A stretch of 64,000 bases of DNA from JAPPLB01 sp965208945 (GTDB taxonomy: Bacteria; Acidobacteriota; Terriglobia; Bryobacterales; UBA6623), in the NCBI GenBank assembly GCA_965208945.1, contig OZ242366.1, positions 5,828,001 to 5,892,000 on the forward strand, written 5' to 3'. Positions 32,937 through 41,944 of this stretch are shown in pieces. Position numbers and translations under genes: made by a program. The first letter of the stretch is position 1, and every line of letters begins with the position of its first letter. The notes beneath the pieces are model-generated. The model was not told the origin of the DNA. It did not search any database and saw only the letters and a program-made list of their open reading frames with translations.

Positions 32937-33901
32937 CACTCCAGGCCGCCTGCGATGCCTACCTTCGTGACATGGAGGCGAGGCATCTTCGGCTTTCTAC
33001 CCGAAAAAGCTACAAGTCTCTATTCCGTGCTTGGCAAGCGTACGCAGTCGATCGTGGGTTCTCCGAGCTGTCTGACTTCGACCAAACCGCCATGCGTGCA
33101 TGGCGTGAATCCTGGCTTTGTAAACCGGGTACACAAGTTCGGCAGCTCCAGCAATTAAGGGCCTTCTTCTCTCACGCCGTGCGGGCAGGTTGGCTCGATT
33201 CTTCTCCCATGTCGGCATTGAAGGCCCCTCGATCTCACTCGAAGCCCATTATGCCTTTATCGAGGGAAGAGTTTCGATCTCTCATTGCCGCCTCGGCCGC
33301 GAAACCGAAGGAGCAGGCACTCCTCTTTCTGATGAGATTCTCTGGCCTCTCGATCGTTGACGCTGTGACTCTACGCCGCGACGCCATCAGAGGTAACAAC
33401 CTTACCTTGCGTCGTGCCAAGAGCGGCGAGCTCGTCATGCTCTATATCCCCGATCTGGTGATCGCCGCCCTGGATCGGATCAAGCAACCCGGACACGAGT
33501 ATTTCTTTTGGACAGGGTCCTCGATTCCCAGTTCAGCCGCCAACTACTGGCGGACTCGACTGAATCTCATCGCTCGCAAAGCGGGTGTCAAGAACTTCAG
33601 GACTCATCGCCTTCGACACACTTTCGCAGTCGAAGCACTTATCGCCAGCGTAGATATAAGGGACGTTAGCACGCTGCTGGGACACAGCAGCGTGAACACC
33701 ACGGAGCGAGACTACGCTCAGTGGAACTTGGCCCAACGTGATCGGCTCGTTCGGATCACGCAGGGAATTTACGAATGCAACCCGTCGCTTCTCGTATTCG
33801 ATGGATGCATTCCTCGGAAAAACATAACGGGGGCCGATAGCGCGGCCCCCGTTAAACGCTCCGCATCGAAGCCAATACGAAGCTCATCCATCAAGCGTTG
33901 A
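32933..33901 (+). CDS. int: Tyrosine recombinase (element integrase)
   Basis: The 322-residue protein has an N-terminal SAM-like core-binding domain (YLRDMEARHLRLSTRKSYKS) and a C-terminal catalytic domain. Visible active-site parts are RAKSGELV (Lys), HRLRHTF near residue 225, LLGHSS, and Tyr near 261 in TTERDYAQW. The first catalytic arginine, usually in TGLR or GLAIRD, is not seen: the segment reads FSGLSIVD (about 136-143). The C-terminus continues some 45 residues past the usual end and is encoded partly by the hairpin at 33826-33853. It ends 12 bp before the right arm of the att site. Confidence 0.85.
   Translation: MTLQAACDAYLRDMEARHLRLSTRKSYKSLFRAWQAYAVDRGFSELSDFDQTAMRAWRESWLCKPGTQVRQLQQLRAFFSHAVRAGWLDSSPMSALKAPRSHSKPIMPLSREEFRSLIAASAAKPKEQALLFLMRFSGLSIVDAVTLRRDAIRGNNLTLRRAKSGELVMLYIPDLVIAALDRIKQPGHEYFFWTGSSIPSSAANYWRTRLNLIARKAGVKNFRTHRLRHTFAVEALIASVDIRDVSTLLGHSSVNTTERDYAQWNLAQRDRLVRITQGIYECNPSLLVFDGCIPRKNITGADSAAPVKRSASKPIRSSSIKR
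33826..33853. terminator. Strong hairpin inside the integrase 3' end
   Basis: AACGGGGGCC (33826-33835) pairs perfectly with GGCCCCCGTT (33844-33853). Read on the minus strand, the stem is followed by ATGTTTTTCC, so it could terminate transcripts entering from the right, for example from the flotillin operon. On the plus strand no T run follows. Confidence 0.5.
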
Positions 33902-33913
33902 TAGTGAGTATAG

Positions 33914-33937
33914 CATGTAAGTAGTTCGTGTACAACT
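33914..33937. repeat. attR: right recombinase arm plus core direct repeat
   Basis: CATGTAAGTAGTT (33914-33926) is the reverse complement of the left arm 7028-7040. CGTGTACAACT (33927-33937) repeats 7021-7031. The host gene resumes at once in frame. Confidence 0.85.
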
Positions 33938-34269
33938 GTATGGTCCTTCTCGAGGGGGAGACCTTCCGCATGTGGTACAGCGCCGGAACGGGTATCCGCT
34001 CGGGCGAAGTGGTTCCACGAGGGAACTGCATCCGTCATGCCGTGAGCACGGATGGAGTCCATTGGGAGAAAGACCGCGAACCCACGTTGTGCAACGGCCC
34101 CCGGGGAAGCATCGACGAGTATGCTGCCTTCGCGCCCTACGTAGTGCGGCGCGACGATGGGCTATGGATGTATTACTCGATCGGCCACATTGCCGAGGGA
34201 CCCGAAGGAGAGGACCTCCGGCGCTTTCGAACCAGCCTGGCGAAGCAAGTCGTGGGAAACGACCGTTAG
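33928..34269 (+). pseudogene. Secreted propeller lipoprotein, 3' part
   Basis: The frame GTG TAC AAC TGT continues the broken gene at 6317-7031. The joined residues read YVYN followed by CMVLLEGETFRMWYSAG, a normal propeller blade. Further blades follow (HAVSTDGVHWEKD, YVVRRDDGLWMYYSIG). The stop TAG (34267-34269) touches a short repeat-family hairpin. This part has no start or signal of its own and is expressed only if read from element promoters. Confidence 0.8.
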
Positions 34270-34305
34270 CCAACATTTCTCACCACGTTGGATATGGTGA
34301 GGCAG
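34268..34305. repeat. Dispersed repeat family A, degenerate short form
   Basis: CCAACATTTCTCACCACG and GGTGAGGCAGG form a partial inverted repeat resembling the family A termini. It begins inside the TAG stop of the propeller gene. Confidence 0.5.
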
Positions 34306-34329
34306 GGACAAGAGGCGAGTGAAGAGCAG

Positions 34330-35916
34330 TTAGCCTTCGTCTTCCTGTTTTCGGGTGTTGGCGGGTGACTCTTCCTGACCCTCGTTCAGGGTCCCCAACA
34401 CGCTGGGCAGATCGATGCCCGCCTGCTTCGCCAACTCGTGGACGGGCGGAAGCGAGCCGATCAGACCGCGCAGAAAGCCGGCGGTCGCGCCGTTGGCGTC
34501 GCCGTCGCCATTCGCTCCGGAATCCCACACGGTCACCTTGTCGATCTTGAGGTTCTGGACGGCCTTGACCTGCTCGGCGACCAGGTCGGGCAGCTTCTCG
34601 ATGATGAGCAGAGTGGGGGCAAGGTCAGGCCGCTGCGCACAGGTGCGAAGCAGGTTCTCATAACCCTCGGCCTTCGCTTCGAGAACACGCTGGACACCTT
34701 CCGCCTCGGCGTTGTATTTCACCAGCACCGCGTCAGCTTCGCCCTTGGCGACGCGCCGGATGCGTTCCGCTTCGGCTTCCGCCTCAATCTCGATCTTCTC
34801 CCGCTCGATCTGCTGCTGGACGATCTGCTCTTTCTGCAGGCGTGCGAGTTCCTGTTCCTTCTCGGCCATCAACACGTCGCGGACGGCTTCGGCCGTGGCG
34901 ACCTCGCCGCGCCGGCGCGCCTCGGCCTGGCGCTCCGCCAGCGTGGCGTTGTAGGTAGCGATGTTCGCTTGCGATTCGTTCTCGCCCTGCACCGCCTCGG
35001 CTTCGAGGGTCGCCACTTTTACACGCTGATTCGATTCGGCCTGTTTCTTGCCCTCCGTCGAGATCGCCTTCTGCTGGGCGCTGACGATCTCCTGTTCGCG
35101 CATCGCCTCGGCCTCACCGGAAACGCCCTCGGCCTCGAGCTTGGCGGTGCGAACGCGCTGCTCGCGCTCGGCCTCTTTGCGTCCGATCGTCGACGCCGCT
35201 TCCTGATTGGCGACTTCGACAGCCTTCGCTCGGTTGGCGGTGGCTTCGCCGATAGCCCCTTCCTTGACCTGCTCGGCGACTTCGACCTTGGCTATCTGAA
35301 TCGCTTCAGCGGCCGCCTTCTTACCGATGGCGTCGATGTAGCCCGACTCGTCCATGATGTCGCGGATGTTGACGTTGATCACTTCGAGTCCGACTTTCAG
35401 CAACTCGCCCGCGCAGAACTTGTTGACGAGGTCCAGGAACTTCTCGCGGTCCTGGTTGATTTCCTCAATCGAAAGCGTCGCAATTACCAGCCTCATCTGG
35501 CCGAGGATGATGTCCCGCGCCTGCGCGGAGATTTCCTGCTCCCCCAATCCCAACAAGCGCTCGGCAGCGTTGTTCATGATCGCCGGGCTGGTAGAGACGC
35601 CGATCGTGAACGTGGAGGGGACGTTGACACGGATGTTCTTTTTCGACAGCGCGCCCGTCAGCTCGATATCGATCGTCATCGGTTCGAGCGACAGGTATTG
35701 GAAGTCCTGGAAGAGCGGAACAACAAAAATACCGCCGCCATGCACGCACTTTGCGGCCTGGTTCCCGCCGACTTTGCCGTAGACGACCAGAATCCGGTTC
35801 GAGGGGCACCGTTTGTACTGGCTCACGACGAACATCAGCACGCCTATGAACACGGCCACAACGATGACCGGAAGGATGATGCCGAACTCGAACAACTGCG
35901 CGAACAAGGGTGTCAT
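34330..35916 (-). CDS. Flotillin-like SPFH protein
   Basis: The 528-residue protein has an N-terminal membrane helix (FGIILPVIVVAVFIGVLMFV), an SPFH/band-7 domain (about 30-210, with GGIFVVPLFQDFQYLSLEP) and a long coiled coil rich in Glu/Ala (about 215-420, with EAEAMREQEIVSAQQKA). This is the layout of FloT-type flotillins, which organise membrane microdomains. The NfeD-like partner gene lies 23 bp upstream on the same strand, the classic NfeD-flotillin pair. Confidence 0.9.
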   Translation of the reverse strand: MTPLFAQLFEFGIILPVIVVAVFIGVLMFVVSQYKRCPSNRILVVYGKVGGNQAAKCVHGGGIFVVPLFQDFQYLSLEPMTIDIELTGALSKKNIRVNVPSTFTIGVSTSPAIMNNAAERLLGLGEQEISAQARDIILGQMRLVIATLSIEEINQDREKFLDLVNKFCAGELLKVGLEVINVNIRDIMDESGYIDAIGKKAAAEAIQIAKVEVAEQVKEGAIGEATANRAKAVEVANQEAASTIGRKEAEREQRVRTAKLEAEGVSGEAEAMREQEIVSAQQKAISTEGKKQAESNQRVKVATLEAEAVQGENESQANIATYNATLAERQAEARRRGEVATAEAVRDVLMAEKEQELARLQKEQIVQQQIEREKIEIEAEAEAERIRRVAKGEADAVLVKYNAEAEGVQRVLEAKAEGYENLLRTCAQRPDLAPTLLIIEKLPDLVAEQVKAVQNLKIDKVTVWDSGANGDGDANGATAGFLRGLIGSLPPVHELAKQAGIDLPSVLGTLNEGQEESPANTRKQEDEG

Positions 35917-35939
35917 GCCGTCTCCGTTCTCAAAAGGAC

Positions 35940-36524
35940 TCAGTCTAATGGCTCCACTACGTATGTTTCTTCGCCGACGACATCTACGATCGTCACCCGC
36001 GTAAAAGCCGGGATCTCGTCACTCGTGCTCATGGCGGGCAGTACTTTGCGCCGGCCCGAAACCGTAACTTCGACCTGTCCCTGGCCTTGTCCTTTGGCGG
36101 GGATCGTGAGATAGACTCTGGCGGTTTGTCCGATGGCCGTCTTCACGTCATAGCGGCCCTCGTGCGTCATCTGCCGGACGGCGTACATCAGGCCCGCCGA
36201 CAGACCCATCAAAGAAAGGCCGAAAGCTGTGGCCGAGACCGCAGAAACGGCTGAACCGAGCCCCCAATTGACCCGGCAGGCGAGGCCCATCCAGCCCACG
36301 CCCATGAAGAAGGCCAGGACCGACAGCAGCGAGAAGAGCTCGAAAGCGCCAGTGCTATCCATGTGGGCATCGACAGCGCCGTCGATGTCCATATCGACGT
36401 CGCCGAAGAAAAACTGCAACCCCATACGAACGAGGAAAAGCAGCGTCGCCGTGACAGCCAAAAAAAGATAGATCGTGGCGTCGATGCCTATCGCTACGTA
36501 TCGGTCGAGTTCGAGCAGTTCCAT
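35940..36524 (-). CDS. NfeD-like membrane protein
   Basis: The 194-residue protein has an N-terminal membrane segment, two more helices in the middle (about 65-115) and a C-terminal OB-fold-like domain (AIGQTARVYLTIPAKGQG...FTRVTIVDVVGEETYVVEPL). This matches NfeD1b/YuaF-type partners of flotillins. It is the first gene of a two-gene operon with the flotillin. Confidence 0.8.
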   Translation of the reverse strand: MELLELDRYVAIGIDATIYLFLAVTATLLFLVRMGLQFFFGDVDMDIDGAVDAHMDSTGAFELFSLLSVLAFFMGVGWMGLACRVNWGLGSAVSAVSATAFGLSLMGLSAGLMYAVRQMTHEGRYDVKTAIGQTARVYLTIPAKGQGQGQVEVTVSGRRKVLPAMSTSDEIPAFTRVTIVDVVGEETYVVEPLD

Positions 36525-36694
36525 GAGCGTGTCCGCTGCGACTCAGGCGTCGTTTGGAAAGCGGAACACTGATTTCCGCGATCCGATTCCAAGTGTACGG
36601 CCCATGGTTCACGCGCGCAACGCGACTGTTGCTCTCGGGCAACCGATTGTGCTTTCCGAGCCCCTCCGAACAAGCGTTCAAACGGCCGCACTAA

Positions 36695-36871
36695 CCTGCC
36701 TTTCTCACCACCCGACGGCCGAAGCACGCGATACGACCGCCATGACTTCGTTGCGCTTGCTTGCCGTGCTCAATGTACTATTCAAGTACACCTGCGCGCG
36801 CCAAGCGGCTCGCGCCTCGTCCTGACGGCCCTCTCACATACTTCACCTCGCCGCGTAGTGAGAAAGGCAGG
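36695..36871. repeat. Dispersed repeat family A, full copy
   Basis: A 177-bp copy running from CCTGCCTTTCTCACCAC to TAGTGAGAAAGGCAGG. The outer 16-17 bp are inverted repeats. The interior includes the conserved CGCCAAGCGGCTCGCGCC and GCTTGCTTGCCGTGCTCAA. It fills most of the 378-bp gap between the NfeD gene and the propeller gene. Confidence 0.85.
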
Positions 36872-36902
36872 TTCAACAGATACGTAAACCATCAAACGAA
36901 GT

Positions 36903-38156
36903 TCAGCGCGTGACGGGCTCGCGCAAGTCGACACACACCAGTCGGGACTCGTTTCGCGCGTAGAGGCGGCCTTGAGCGAGCGCCGGGTAGGCGCGGACCG
37001 TGCCGTCGAGCACTCTTCGACGGGCAAGACTCCGGAAACCTTCCGGCGAAGCCTCGGCAACAACAAGCTCCCCGTTCTCGACCAGGATCAAAAGCCGGTC
37101 ACCCGCAAGAGTCACCGTGCCGGCACGGAAGCCTCGCTGTTCCCACTGCACCTTGCCGGTCGCGAGTTCGATGGAGCGGAAAACCTGACCATACTCCTGC
37201 CGGCCGTGAAATCCGTAGAGGTAACCGTCTTTGTGGACATTCGTTGCATAGTGATTCGACAGGGCGTCGTCGGAAGACCAGAGCTGTTTCAACTGGCCGC
37301 CGCCGAGGTCGAGCAATGTGGCGCCGGTCCGGTAACTCGAGGACAGGAAGACGCGATTCCCGATCACGAGCGGCATGGCGGCGTTGACGGAAGCGTGGCT
37401 CCTGGCCCGCCACCGCAAGGAGTGGCGAATCTCCCCGTTGTTCGGGACGACTGCTTGCAGCCCTTCCCGCGTAAGGAAAACCGCCAGCCGCTCCCCGGCA
37501 ATGTCCGCGACCACTGGGGAAGAGTAGCTCGCCTCATCGTCGGAAGCCTGCCAAAGCGTGCGGCCGGTATCCTTGTCGAAAGCTACGATACCTGCGCCGT
37601 TACGACCGCCCACATTCAGCAATAGCCGTGTCCCTTCGACCACGGGCGTCGATGCCGCACCGAAGAAGCCCTTATCGGCTCCAAACTCCTGGTGCGTGTC
37701 GCGGCGCCAAACCTTCTTTCCGTCGTTGAACCGGATACAGTGCAGGATCCCTTGGGGGCTGAACGTGTAGATCTGACTGCCAGCGACAACGGGGCTCGCG
37801 CGGGGCCCGGGATCGAAACCAAAACCATCGCGATAGGTCGTGGCGTAGCGAAAGGTCCAGATCGTGCCGCCCGTCTCGGGATCAAGAGCCTCCACGAGAT
37901 CTTCGTTGCCGACGCGGTGGAACAGGATCAGCCGGCCGTTGGCAACGACCGGATTGCTGAAGCCGTGGCCGATATCCTTTTGCCAAACCATGCGCGGGCC
38001 TTCTTCGGGCCAAGCGGCGGCCAGGTCCCCGCCATTGTACGTGCCGTCGCGACGCGGCCCGAGGAGTTGGGGCCAGTCCTCAGCACGAACGGCAGACGGC
38101 AACAAACAGGCAAGCAGGAGAAGGAGCCCGGAGCAGGCGGCGGACATGCGGCCCAT
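36903..38156 (-). CDS. Secreted PQQ-like beta-propeller protein (second copy)
   Basis: The 417-residue protein has a signal peptide (CSGLLLLLACLLPSAVRA) and a mature start EDWPQLLGPRRDGTY. Blades with LVEALDPETGGTIWTF and IVAFDKDTGRTLWQ follow. It is a divergent homologue of 2176-3390. A periplasmic propeller is expected. No catalytic signature is visible. Confidence 0.8.
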   Translation of the reverse strand: MGRMSAACSGLLLLLACLLPSAVRAEDWPQLLGPRRDGTYNGGDLAAAWPEEGPRMVWQKDIGHGFSNPVVANGRLILFHRVGNEDLVEALDPETGGTIWTFRYATTYRDGFGFDPGPRASPVVAGSQIYTFSPQGILHCIRFNDGKKVWRRDTHQEFGADKGFFGAASTPVVEGTRLLLNVGGRNGAGIVAFDKDTGRTLWQASDDEASYSSPVVADIAGERLAVFLTREGLQAVVPNNGEIRHSLRWRARSHASVNAAMPLVIGNRVFLSSSYRTGATLLDLGGGQLKQLWSSDDALSNHYATNVHKDGYLYGFHGRQEYGQVFRSIELATGKVQWEQRGFRAGTVTLAGDRLLILVENGELVVAEASPEGFRSLARRRVLDGTVRAYPALAQGRLYARNESRLVCVDLREPVTR

Positions 38157-38604
38157 GGCGTTGATTGTAGTGTTTCGTCGAGATCCGTTTTTCCTGCGCC
38201 CGCGTGCGGATCATTCAACCGGGAAACATTTGGGTTGGCGTCGACTCCGCTCGATCCGGGGGATGTTTCAGGCCAGCACGTCGGCTGTCGAGGAAAGTAA
38301 GAACGAACAGCTCGGGTTACCGCTAGCCTGCCTCAAGCAAATCGGGAGCGACCGCGTCATGAGTCGAGATCCCGAGCAGCTCTCTATCAGTACGATGAGT
38401 TGGGAGCCCATGTCATCCGAAAAAGCCATGCGACTGCATGGGGACCCCACGGGAGCATCAGACGTGTTCATCGAGTAGCGGCAGAAGCATGGGTGCACGG
38501 ACATCGAGATCATTGCAAAGGTGAACAGCCGGTTGGGAGTCGGAGGCAATGAGCCCGGCGCTGTGACACGGCGAGCGGTGTTGTTTGAAGGTACGGAGAA
38601 AAGA
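38157..38604. other. Intergenic region between divergent propeller and pgi genes
   Basis: Holds a family B repeat at 38186-38277 and must contain both promoters. Short frames here look spurious. CGGAGAAAAGA near 38594-38604 is the ribosome site for pgi. Confidence 0.45.
38186..38277 (+). repeat. Dispersed repeat family B, copy 1
   Basis: The stretch from TTTTTCCTGCGCCCGCGTGC to GGGGGATGTTTCAGGCCAGC aligns over about 90 bases with 45545-45634, roughly 70 percent identical by eye, with the best-kept parts GTGCGGATCAT and GGGGGATGTT. Confidence 0.5.
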
Positions 38605-40359
38605 ATGAGCAGCCATCGCCGCCGACACAGGACCGACATCGGCATTCATCAGCCGAGATACTCACTGGGCAATGACCTGCAATCCGTGCTCGACGGGGCC
38701 CTGCGAGACTGGCGCGTCAACGACAAGGTGAGACGTCTGTGGGAAGGGGACTCCACGTTATGGAGCGGGTCGGAAGAAGCGAAGTGGCTCGGCTGGCTCG
38801 ACATCATCAAACGTCAGCTTGCATGCCTTGACCTCTTCGACGACTTCGCAGCCGATGTTCGCGGCGGTGGATTCACTGACGTTCTGCTGCTTGGCATGGG
38901 CGGATCGAGCCTCTGCCCGGAAGTGTTGTCCGAAACGTTCGGACAGCAAGAAGGCAGCCCGAGATTGTACGTGCTCGACTCGACCGACCCCGCGCAGGTG
39001 AAGGCGTTCGAAGACAAACTCGATCCGGCGAACACCCTCTTCATCGTTTCGAGCAAATCAGGATCGACTCTGGAGCCGAACATCTTCAAGCAGTATTTCT
39101 TCGAGCGCCTGGAACAGACCTTGGGCAAGGGCAATGCCGGAGCACACTTCGTAGCCGTGACCGATCCGGGTTCGAAACTGGAAGAAGCCGCGCGCCGCGA
39201 CGGCTTCCGGCAGATCTTCCACGGCGACCCGAGTATCGGCGGACGCTACTCGGCGCTATCCCATTTCGGGATGATCCCCGCCGCAGCAATGGGCATCGAA
39301 GCGAGACGATTTCTGGACCGCGCCGGCGAGATGGCGACTGCCTGTTCCCCCCGCGCGCCGTTGGAGCGGAACCCCGGCCTCGCCCTCGGGCTGATTCTCG
39401 GTGCGGCGGCAAAAGCGGGACTCGACAAGCTCACCCTGATCGCCTCGCCCGGCCTAAGCAACCTCGGCGCCTGGCTGGAACAGCTCCTGGCGGAATCGAC
39501 CGGCAAGCAAGGCCGCGGAATCATCCCCGTGGACCGCGAACCGCTCAGCTCGCCCGAGGACTATGGCAACGACCGTGTGTTCGCCTACCTGAGTGTCGAA
39601 GGTCAAACCGACGCTCAACAGGACGCGGCCATCGAGACTCTCGAAAAGGCCGGGCGGCCGGTTGTGCGCCTGCATCTCCGCGACGCCGACGATCTGGGCG
39701 CGCAGTTCTTCCTGTGGGAGATCGCCACCGCCGTCGCCGGTTCAGTGCTCGGCATCAACCCCTTCGATCAGCCTGATGTCGAGGCGAGCAAAATCGTGAC
39801 CCGCACGATGACCGAACAGTACGAATCCAGCGGCACGCTGCCGGTCGAGACGGCATTCGCGCGATTTGACAGGATGGCCTTCTTCGCCGACGGCACGAAT
39901 GCCGCCGCGCTCCAAGCCGGCGGCGGCGCGACTTCGACCGGCCTGATCAAGGCCCACCTCTCGCGCCTCGCCGAAGGCGACTATTTCGCCCTGCTCGGCT
40001 ACATAGAAATGAAGCCGGAACACGAGCGCCTCCTCGAAGGCATCCGCTGCATGGTGCGAGACAGCAAAAAAGTCGCCACCTGCGTCGGCTTCGGACCGCG
40101 TTTTCTGCACTCGACGGGCCAAGCCTATAAAGGCGGACCGAACAGCGGGGTATTCCTCCAGATCACCTGTGACGATGCCGCCGACCTCGAGGTGCCGGGC
40201 CGGAAGTACACGTTCGGTATTGTGAAGGCGGCGCAGGCGAGCGGTGACTTTCAGGTCTTGACCGAGCGCGGCCGCCGGGCCTTACGCGTTCATCTCAGCG
40301 GGGACGCCACCACCGCGCTGAGCCGTCTTGGAGAGGTCATCCGCGAAGCGCTAGGCTAG
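38605..40359 (+). CDS. pgi: Glucose-6-phosphate isomerase
   Basis: The start at ATG 38605 is supported by GGAG six bases upstream (584 residues). The protein has the two SIS-fold halves of phosphoglucose isomerase: VLLLGMGGSSLCPEVLSET, IVSSKSGSTLEPNIF and the C-terminal FGPRFLHSTGQAYKGGPNSG. It converts glucose-6-phosphate to fructose-6-phosphate. It resembles the PGI half of fused transaldolase-PGI proteins (WRVNDKVRRLWEGD...KWLGWLDI), but no transaldolase part is present upstream. zwf follows 19 bp later. Confidence 0.88.
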   Translation: MSSHRRRHRTDIGIHQPRYSLGNDLQSVLDGALRDWRVNDKVRRLWEGDSTLWSGSEEAKWLGWLDIIKRQLACLDLFDDFAADVRGGGFTDVLLLGMGGSSLCPEVLSETFGQQEGSPRLYVLDSTDPAQVKAFEDKLDPANTLFIVSSKSGSTLEPNIFKQYFFERLEQTLGKGNAGAHFVAVTDPGSKLEEAARRDGFRQIFHGDPSIGGRYSALSHFGMIPAAAMGIEARRFLDRAGEMATACSPRAPLERNPGLALGLILGAAAKAGLDKLTLIASPGLSNLGAWLEQLLAESTGKQGRGIIPVDREPLSSPEDYGNDRVFAYLSVEGQTDAQQDAAIETLEKAGRPVVRLHLRDADDLGAQFFLWEIATAVAGSVLGINPFDQPDVEASKIVTRTMTEQYESSGTLPVETAFARFDRMAFFADGTNAAALQAGGGATSTGLIKAHLSRLAEGDYFALLGYIEMKPEHERLLEGIRCMVRDSKKVATCVGFGPRFLHSTGQAYKGGPNSGVFLQITCDDAADLEVPGRKYTFGIVKAAQASGDFQVLTERGRRALRVHLSGDATTALSRLGEVIREALG

Positions 40360-40378
40360 TCGGAGTAGCAGCAAGGAC

Positions 40379-41938
40379 ATGAAACCTGATCTGAGCGGCA
40401 TGGGGCAGGCCGGCCAGCCGGCTCCGCCCGCCGTGATGGTGATCTTCGGGGCATCAGGCGATCTGACCAAGCGCAAGCTGATTCCGGCCCTATATAACCT
40501 CGCGGCCGAAGGACTCCTCACCGACGAGCTCGCGGTTGTCGGTTTGGCGCGGCGCGATATGAGCCACGAGCAGTTTCGCCAGAAGCTGACCGACGACATC
40601 AAGGTCTTTGCGACGAACACAGTCGACGCCGGGTTGTGGGAGAAGTTCGTCAAGCGACTCTACTACCTGCGTGCCGACCTTACCGAGCCCCGAACCTACG
40701 AGCGCCTGCGTGACCTACTTGCCGAGGTCGACCGGAACCATGGCACCCGCGGCAACTACTTCTATTACCTGGCGACCGCCCCAAAATTCTTCGCCACGGT
40801 CACCGAACAACTCGGCGGCGCGGGCCTGATCGATCAGGAAGAGAACTGCTGGCGTCGAGTCATCGTCGAGAAGCCCTTCGGCCACGACCTGCAAAGCGCT
40901 CGGTTTCTCAACCGCGACATCCGCAAGGTACTCGACGAGGAACAGATCTACCGTATCGATCACTACCTGGGCAAAGAGACCGTCCAGAACATCCTGGTGT
41001 TCCGTTTCTCCAACGGCATCTTCGAACCCGTATGGAACCGCCGCTACATCGACCACATTCAGATCACCGTGTCGGAATCTGTCGGCATCGAACAGCGCGG
41101 CGGCTACTTCGAACTGTCCGGCGCCCTGCGAGACATGGTTCCCAACCACATGTTTCAGCTACTCAGCCTGACCGCCATGGAGCCGCCCATCTCGTTCGAG
41201 GCCGATGCCGTCCGGGACGAGCAGGCGAAGGTACTGCGGGCGATACAACCCATACGCCCCGAGGATGTGCTCAGCCGCACCGTGCGCGGCCAATACGGAG
41301 AAGGCAAAGTCGACGGCGAGATGCTGGCGTCCTACCGCAACGAGGCCCTTGTCGCCGAGGATTCCAGAACCGAAACGTTCGTCGCGCTCAAGCTGTTCGT
41401 CGATAATTGGCGCTGGGCGCACGTGCCGTTCTACCTTCGCACGGGAAAGCGCTTGCCGAAGCGCGCAACCGAGATCGTCATACAGTTTCGCCGCGCGCCT
41501 TTCATCCTCTTCCGGCAGACAGGCATCGAAAAGCTGGGCCGCAACCGGCTCGTGTTGCGGTTGCAGCCGAATGAAGGCATCTCACTCAGCTTCGGCGCGA
41601 AGATCCCCGGGCCGGTCGTCCGCCTGGGCGAAGTCAACATGGACTTCCACTACGCCGACTATTTCGGCGCCAAGTCGAGCACCGGCTACGAGCGCCTGCT
41701 CTACGACTGCATGCTCGGCGATGCCACTCTCTTCCAGCGCGCCGACATGGTGGAAGCCGGCTGGGAAGTCGTCGAGCCGATCCTCGATGTCTGGAAAGCG
41801 CTGCCGCCGCGGAACTTCCCGAACTACGCCGCCGGATCGTGGGGCCCCAAAGAAGCGGACGACCTCATTCAGGCTGACGGCCATGAATGGACCAAGTGCG
41901 GCCCGGAATCCGGCGTCCGAAACGACCGCCGGCTTTGA
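40379..41938 (+). CDS. zwf: Glucose-6-phosphate 1-dehydrogenase
   Basis: The 519-residue protein has the nucleotide-binding motif VIFGASGDLTKRKL (about 21-34), the active-site motif RIDHYLGKE (about 194-202) and VEKPFGHDL, all characteristic of G6PDH. It makes 6-phosphogluconolactone and NADPH at the entry to the oxidative pentose phosphate pathway. It forms an operon with pgi, so both fates of glucose-6-phosphate are encoded together. Length is normal. Confidence 0.95.
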   Translation: MKPDLSGMGQAGQPAPPAVMVIFGASGDLTKRKLIPALYNLAAEGLLTDELAVVGLARRDMSHEQFRQKLTDDIKVFATNTVDAGLWEKFVKRLYYLRADLTEPRTYERLRDLLAEVDRNHGTRGNYFYYLATAPKFFATVTEQLGGAGLIDQEENCWRRVIVEKPFGHDLQSARFLNRDIRKVLDEEQIYRIDHYLGKETVQNILVFRFSNGIFEPVWNRRYIDHIQITVSESVGIEQRGGYFELSGALRDMVPNHMFQLLSLTAMEPPISFEADAVRDEQAKVLRAIQPIRPEDVLSRTVRGQYGEGKVDGEMLASYRNEALVAEDSRTETFVALKLFVDNWRWAHVPFYLRTGKRLPKRATEIVIQFRRAPFILFRQTGIEKLGRNRLVLRLQPNEGISLSFGAKIPGPVVRLGEVNMDFHYADYFGAKSSTGYERLLYDCMLGDATLFQRADMVEAGWEVVEPILDVWKALPPRNFPNYAAGSWGPKEADDLIQADGHEWTKCGPESGVRNDRRL

Positions 41939-41944
41939 ACCCGG

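Larger units (their letters stand above)
7021..33937. mobile_element. Integrated conjugative element / integrated conjugative plasmid (26.9 kb)
   Basis: The element is bounded by an 11-bp direct repeat CGTGTACAACT (7021-7031 and 33927-33937). Just inside, 13-bp inverted sequences AACTACTTACATG (7028-7040) and CATGTAAGTAGTT (33914-33926) form the recombinase arms. A tyrosine recombinase gene ends 12 bp before the right arm. Inside are a plasmid-type RepA with iterons, a near-complete type IV secretion set (VirB2, B3, B4, B5, B6, B8, B9, B10, B11, VirD4), a RepB-type primase, ArdC and a serine resolvase. Removal would restore the disrupted host gene. The G+C content is similar to the flanks, except for the small-gene region after 30 kb and the right end, so it may be adapted to related hosts. 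Confidence 0.9.

Noticed and set aside
34438..36114. 558-codon plus-strand frame opposite the flotillin gene
   Set aside because: It is an antisense shadow of the repetitive Glu/Ala coiled coil.
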